Assembly: GCA_029168955.1 (NCBI GenBank)
Contig: JAPDOI010000121.1
Location: forward strand, 1,632,044-1,696,043
Source of the DNA: Aplectana chamaeleonis
Lineage: Eukaryota > Nematoda > Chromadorea > Rhabditida > Cosmocercidae
Direction of reading: 5' to 3'
DNA length: 64,000 bases
In this document: in pieces, positions 63,434 through 64,000 of the stretch
Layout of the letters: every line of letters starts with the position of its first letter
How positions within the stretch are numbered: position 1 is the stretch's first letter
The notes under the pieces: model-generated
Told to the model about the DNA's origin: nothing
The model's input: the letters and a program-made list of their open reading frames with translations, nothing else
The model's database searches: none
Translations under genes and position numbers: made by a program

Positions 63434-64000
63434 GGTTTGGTTGAGGTCCAGAAACGGTTCCAACAAAAAAGGAAACAATAGGTAAGTAGATTGAGGAGAG
63501 TCTACAAAAAAGTGAACAATATTTTCTGAGACCTGATTTTTCCGTGGCCTGATACTTCTTTAACAGCGTAAACAAACTGTTGCGGTAAGTTCTACACGGA
63601 AGCACTCTGTGAGTTCCAAAAAATGGTCTTTGATTATAAGGAGAACAGCTTAAATGCCATGCATGTAAATCCCAATACTTACCATCAGAATATAAGATGA
63701 TGTCAGAAAAAGACTTAGAGAGACGGTTATGTCTAGCATGTAAGGAGAAGCGAAATGATAAAATAGAAATACAGCATTAAGCAAGAGTAATCCCGTAGAA
63801 TCTTCGTGGAACGAGATAGAAGCCCACTTTTCCGGAAAACACTTAATCTTTGTCCTCGTAAAATACCACAACGGTTATTGTTATAAATACCAATAAATTC
63901 TGGTTATAAATATTGTTGTTTCACTTTTGTGCAGACTCTCCTCAATCTACTTTACCTATTGTTCCCTTTTTGTTGGAACGTTTCTGACGCCAACCAAACT
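63434..64000. mobile_element. Inverted-repeat element cut by the window edge
   Basis: GGTTTGGTTGAGGTCCAGAA and the following 55 bp (63434-63505) are inverted at about 63930-64000 (GTTGGAACGTTTCTGACGCC...AACCAAACT). About 570 bp are visible, with arms of about 70 bp. No coding capacity; the outer border on the right is not in the window. Confidence 0.7.

Overview
This is a transposon-crowded stretch of a eukaryotic genome, most likely a nematode and probably a rhabditid/strongylid. The main evidence is one host gene on the minus strand (31707-45538). It reassembles into nine exons, 1230 nt including the stop, all splice phases agreeing, and encodes a 409-residue protein with two CCCH zinc fingers of the nematode MEX-5/OMA/POS-1 germline class. 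Its short introns (62-80 bp), mostly ending in TTTCAG-like acceptors, also fit a nematode. Species cannot be fixed from the sequence. No LTR elements, CRISPR arrays, prokaryotic operons, rRNA genes or complete tRNA genes were seen.

Layout. 1-4.8 kb: mostly unrecognised sequence with one TTAA-flanked element and a palindromic repeat. 4.8-6.8 kb: a fold-back element with GC-rich arms. 6.8-11.6 kb: a fold-back-like structure whose arms are arrays of one 42-bp satellite in opposite orientations. 11.9-15.0 kb: a decayed RTE-like non-LTR retrotransposon (minus strand). 15.3-30.5 kb: a dense nest of small inverted-repeat elements (TTAA-, TA-, TTA- and 8-bp-duplicating families), including two hAT-like insertions at 24.39-24.80 and 26.88-30.13 kb. 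30.6-31.0 kb: a mariner transposase remnant.

31.7-45.5 kb: the CCCH gene. Intron 8 (about 7.4 kb) holds a large fold-back, an internally deleted CR1-like retroelement with a 2A-like peptide and PHD-type finger, and a 5'-truncated I/Jockey-like element. Intron 6 carries a fragment of the same Jockey-like family, and intron 2 (about 3.4 kb) several palindromic elements. The retroelement genes run antisense to the host gene. 45.7-59 kb: further small DNA elements, hairpins and 123-bp repeats. 59.06-59.95 kb: a complete-ended but broken 888-bp mariner. 60.7-63.2 kb: a 145-bp satellite followed by a ~45-bp satellite rich in TGACGTCA; their second part is peppered with one-base insertions that look like uncorrected long-read errors. 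63.43 kb to the edge: an inverted-repeat element cut by the window.

The transposons do not form a pathway, but their nesting gives a relative chronology: several insertions interrupt other elements at sites whose empty version is present elsewhere in the window, which fixes the target duplications directly.
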